Assembly: GCA_015350385.1 (NCBI GenBank)
Contig: WNKI01000004.1
Coordinates: forward strand, 1,648,859-1,712,858
From: Aculops lycopersici
Taxonomy: Eukaryota > Arthropoda > Arachnida > Trombidiformes > Eriophyidae
Length of the DNA: 64,000 nt
Direction: 5' to 3'
Part shown: piece by piece, positions 61,038 through 64,000 of the stretch
Position numbering within the stretch: the first letter of the stretch is position 1
How the letters are laid out: each line of letters starts with the position of its first letter
Notes under the pieces: model-generated
The model's database searches: none
What the model was told of the DNA's origin: nothing
What the model saw: only the letters and a program-made list of their open reading frames with translations
Position numbers and translations under genes: made by a program

Positions 61038-64000
61038 ATGAAGACAACACAATGCGAGCCGGCAGCCGAACAAGAAGAAAAGGAAGCAAAATTACACAAC
61101 AGCAACAACAACAAGTTAGTGAAAGGAAAAGAAGAGGTAGAGTCGCGAGTTGCATCGCTAGCAACAGCAACCAGAGTGAACCGGATGACCAGCAAGCTGA
61201 GTGGCGGTGTTGGTGCTGTGACAAGCAAGCATTCATATTTACATCATCATCATCATCATCATCAAAATTTAAATCACCACCAAAGTCAGCAGAAGAATTG
61301 TCATCAGAATCAGAATCAGACACAGAATCACCACAATATCATCAACAAAACCAAGGGCAGCGCAACAGCCGCCGCCGGTGTTGTCACAACACAGACACCA
61401 TCTTGCAAGATCAACAACCACAGCCACATCAACAACTCTACTACCAATACCAATACCAACACCAACACCAACACCAACATTGACGCAACATCGACCAGCA
61501 CGATGTCGGCGAGATACAAGTTTCACAACGATTGCCAATCGTCGGTGCTCACCTATGAGCAAGTGAAACGATTGGACTATGTGATGGACCAAGTGGTTCC
61601 TATTCACGGGAGGGGCCAGTTTCCAACTTTATACGTTAAACTGAGAGAACTTATAAGATTAGTCAAGTATAAGCTTCAGCAAGAACATTCGATTGAAATT
61701 TGTGATGTCCGTTTAAATGGCGGCGCCGCCAGCTATGTACTGGCGCCCGACTCCTCTCAATACAATGATCTGGATTTAATCTTTGGCTGCGACCTTAGCG
61801 ACGAGAGCCGATTTGATGTGATTAGAGATACGGTGCTCGAGTGTTTGCGCGAGTTTTACCCAATGCCGAGTTGTGTGGCTAACTCCTCAGCTTCAACTAC
61901 AACTAGTACTACCACAACCACCAATACCAATACCAATACTATTACTACTTCTATTAATAATAATAATAATACTACTACTACTACCACTATTACTACACCT
62001 ACTACTACTCCTAATATTGATATTAATGTTGATACAACAACAACACCAAACGAGAAGCTGATGAATATCAAGACAAAAAATTCAATAACCACGACAAGGC
62101 ATCAGATGAGAGATGATGTTGGTGTCGATTGCTGTGATGATGCGACTGAGAATGTCGATACTTCAAAGGTGAAGATAAGAGGAGATAAGAAGACGATAGA
62201 AAGAGATGGAAGCCTGGAGCGTGAAGTGGCAAGAAGATTATTAGTGGAAAACAAAGAAAAGTTTGATGAACGAGGCGAAGGAGAAGTTGAGGAGAATGAG
62301 AATGGAAAAATAATTGAAAAAAAGAAGTCGAGTGATGGACATGAACTGGATGGTGACGTCATAGAAAGTTGCAAGGCCAGAGAGACCAACAACATCGACG
62401 ACGAGGTTTCTGGAAAAAGAGAGACGATTGGCCAGGGTGACGCAACTGCTAAATCGACACCGATCTCTAGCCGCCAGCAAAATTTCTATCATCATCAAAT
62501 GCCTCTCAGTTATTGTGCCATTAAGGAAGCTTATGTCCACAAAATGGTTAAGGTGAATGACGACGATCGTTGGTCGCTTATCTCCCTCGGCGTCCAGCAA
62601 TCGGATACCACGACCACCAACAACACAACGAGCTCGACAACGAATTGCAACACTAGCAGCAGCGACAACAACAACACTACAACCACCACCGAAACCACAA
62701 CCACGGCACAGCCTCACCAACAGATGTACCTGCAACAACAACAACCACAACACCAACAGCACATGCACTATAACCAATCAACCTACAACCACCAGTTGCA
62801 CAATCACAACCAACACAATCACTACAACCAAATGCACTACCAGCACCACACAAAATCGGCGCCGAACAATATTGAACTCAAGTTTGTTGATAGAATGAGG
62901 CGCAAGTTCGAATTTAGCGTCGATTCATTCCAGATTATTCTTGACTCACTGTTGCAATTCTACGATTACGCTCCGAGTGTTGCGGCAAACTCGTCGTCTG
63001 CCTCAACAACTTCCTCGTCCTCATCGAGTGGTTGCATCTCATCACCGGCTTCCATTATTAATGGCTGTGGCGGTAGTAGCAGCGGTTCGCGCTCGCCAAC
63101 GGAAGTGGCCTCATCAGCTTCATCAGTAGTTTCCTCCTCCTCATCATCCTTGTCGTGTGATGAGGATCAAGAAGATCTCTATTGCTCTGTCGACACCTAC
63201 AACGAGTCATCTATTACTATTGCAGATGGAACTAATAGCAACCACACAACGGATACAACCACCACTACAACCAACACCTGTTCCTCCTCGTCCGCTTCCT
63301 CCACCACATCATTGTCATCAAACTCCTCAACAACCTCCTCGCTATTGAGCACAGCAAACTCCATATTATCATCCTCAGTCTCATCAGTGGACGGCAGCGA
63401 TATGGTCGTTGCTTTGGTTGGTCAGGATCAATCGACGTTAACTTGTGGTGGCCAACCGGTTGCAGGATCAGCAACTAACACTTGTAACAGTGCTGTGGTC
63501 ACTAATAACAATCCCATCACCAATACTAACGTCACCACCAACCATACGACCATTGGCGCGGCCGCCGCCTCGATCTCAGAAAACTTTTACCCAACAGTGA
63601 TAGGTCGCTCAGAATATGGCGACTTCAAAGAGGCTTTATATCATTTAGAGAGGAAACTCATCGCCACCAAGTCGCCGGAGGAGATTCGCGGCGGTGGTTT
63701 GTTGAAGTATTGCAATTTATTAGTTAAAAATTACAAGCCAACTAATGTATATCAGATCAGGACATTAGAGAGGTATATGTGCTCCAGATTCTTCATTGAC
63801 TTTAGTGATGTTAGCCAGCAACAAGCTAAGTTGGAAAGTTATCTTGCCAATCACTTCAGCGACGATCCATTATTGAAGTTTGATTATTTAACTATATTAT
63901 ACAACGTTGTCAATAGGAGCACAGTTTGTTTGATGAATCACGAACTCAGACTGACATTGAACATGATAAGAGACTTGGCTTTCAAGTTGGGCGTTGAACA
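61038..64000 (+). CDS. TENT5: TENT5 (FAM46) non-canonical poly(A) polymerase, 3' end outside window
   Basis: 987 complete codons are in frame without a stop, and the gene runs off the right edge. ATG 61038 is the first Met after a stop at 60978; 61185 and 61503 are alternative in-frame Mets, and the family core starts near 61503. TENT5 proteins extend mRNA poly(A) tails, mainly on ER-secreted transcripts. Core segments in order are [40 protein letters not shown] (catalytic Asp244 and Asp246), [75 protein letters not shown] and [14 protein letters not shown]. The usual Gly-Ser at the active site is Gly-Gly (228-229). Three long Thr/Asn/Gln/His/Ser-rich inserts (about 61877-62498, 62592-62868 and 62985-63576) split the core, roughly doubling it. 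The N-terminus is His/Asn/Thr-rich. Confidence 0.93.
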   Translation, partial: MKTTQCEPAAEQEEKEAKLHNSNNNKLVKGKEEVESRVASLATATRVNRMTSKLSGGVGAVTSKHSYLHHHHHHHQNLNHHQSQQKNCHQNQNQTQNHHNIINKTKGSATAAAGVVTTQTPSCKINNHSHINNSTTNTNTNTNTNTNIDATSTSTMSARYKFHNDCQSSVLTYEQVKRLDYVMDQVVPIHGRGQFPTLYVKLRELIRLVKYKLQQEHSIEICDVRLNGGAASYVLAPDSSQYNDLDLIFGCDLSDESRFDVIRDTVLECLREFYPMPSCVANSSASTTTSTTTTTNTNTNTITTSINNNNNTTTTTTITTPTTTPNIDINVDTTTTPNEKLMNIKTKNSITTTRHQMRDDVGVDCCDDATENVDTSKVKIRGDKKTIERDGSLEREVARRLLVENKEKFDERGEGEVEENENGKIIEKKKSSDGHELDGDVIESCKARETNNIDDEVSGKRETIGQGDATAKSTPISSRQQNFYHHQMPLSYCAIKEAYVHKMVKVNDDDRWSLISLGVQQSDTTTTNNTTSSTTNCNTSSSDNNNTTTTTETTTTAQPHQQMYLQQQQPQHQQHMHYNQSTYNHQLHNHNQHNHYNQMHYQHHTKSAPNNIELKFVDRMRRKFEFSVDSFQIILDSLLQFYDYAPSVAANSSSASTTSSSSSSGCISSPASIINGCGGSSSGSRSPTEVASSASSVVSSSSSSLSCDEDQEDLYCSVDTYNESSITIADGTNSNHTTDTTTTTTNTCSSSSASSTTSLSSNSSTTSSLLSTANSILSSSVSSVDGSDMVVALVGQDQSTLTCGGQPVAGSATNTCNSAVVTNNNPITNTNVTTNHTTIGAAAASISENFYPTVIGRSEYGDFKEALYHLERKLIATKSPEEIRGGGLLKYCNLLVKNYKPTNVYQIRTLERYMCSRFFIDFSDVSQQQAKLESYLANHFSDDPLLKFDYLTILYNVVNRSTVCLMNHELRLTLNMIRDLAFKLGVE

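Overview
The window is eukaryotic nuclear DNA from an invertebrate animal, most likely an arthropod. The protein set includes Porcupine, RYBP/YAF2, TENT5, a trypsin-fold type II membrane protease and RNase kappa, and fly-style homopolymers (Q, N, S, T, H) fill the longer proteins. The genome looks very intron-poor: THADA (1,644 aa), PREB, PPIL4, Porcupine, malic enzyme, Rab35, USE1 and UBC9 are each one uninterrupted reading frame. Only two coding introns could be placed with support, in USP10 and in the LARP4-like gene. An acariform mite would fit, but the sequence alone does not prove it.

Layout. 0.5-3.3 kb (+): an APLF-like FHA/acidic-tail histone chaperone and PREB/SEC12. 3.9-14.8 kb (+): two giant low-complexity exons ending in a LARP4-type RRM with no visible La motif. 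14.9-19.8 kb (-): THADA. 20.3-25.3 kb: PPIL4 (+), a truncated RYBP copy (-), Porcupine (+), a broken PPIL4 copy (+) and intact RYBP (-). A 712-bp repeat that looks identical links the two halves of that block. 25.8-34.1 kb (-): RNase kappa, USP10 (two exons) and an unrecognised 1,008-aa protein with a PP1-docking-like motif. 35.2-41.7 kb (+): a MOSPD2-type CRAL-TRIO protein, USE1, Rab35 and malic enzyme. 42.4-44.8 kb (-): a membrane serine protease and UBC9. 45.3-46.3 kb (+): a GDAP2-like macro-domain protein that stops before the usual CRAL-TRIO domain. 46.3-61.0 kb: about 14.8 kb with no recognisable gene. 61.0 kb to the end (+): TENT5 (FAM46), cut off by the window edge, with three large low-complexity insertions in its catalytic core.

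The genes are mostly housekeeping genes from separate pathways: ER exit and ER-Golgi traffic (PREB, USE1), endosomal traffic (Rab35), SUMO and ubiquitin (UBC9, USP10), tRNA modification (THADA), RNA fate (LARP4-like, TENT5, PPIL4) and Wnt acylation (Porcupine). There is no operon-like logic, and no transposon coding sequence, tRNA, rRNA or CRISPR array was seen. The points most worth following are the PPIL4/RYBP duplication around Porcupine, the La-motif-less LARP4-like giant, the G189/D226 protease pocket, the insertion-laden TENT5 and the large gene-free interval upstream of it.
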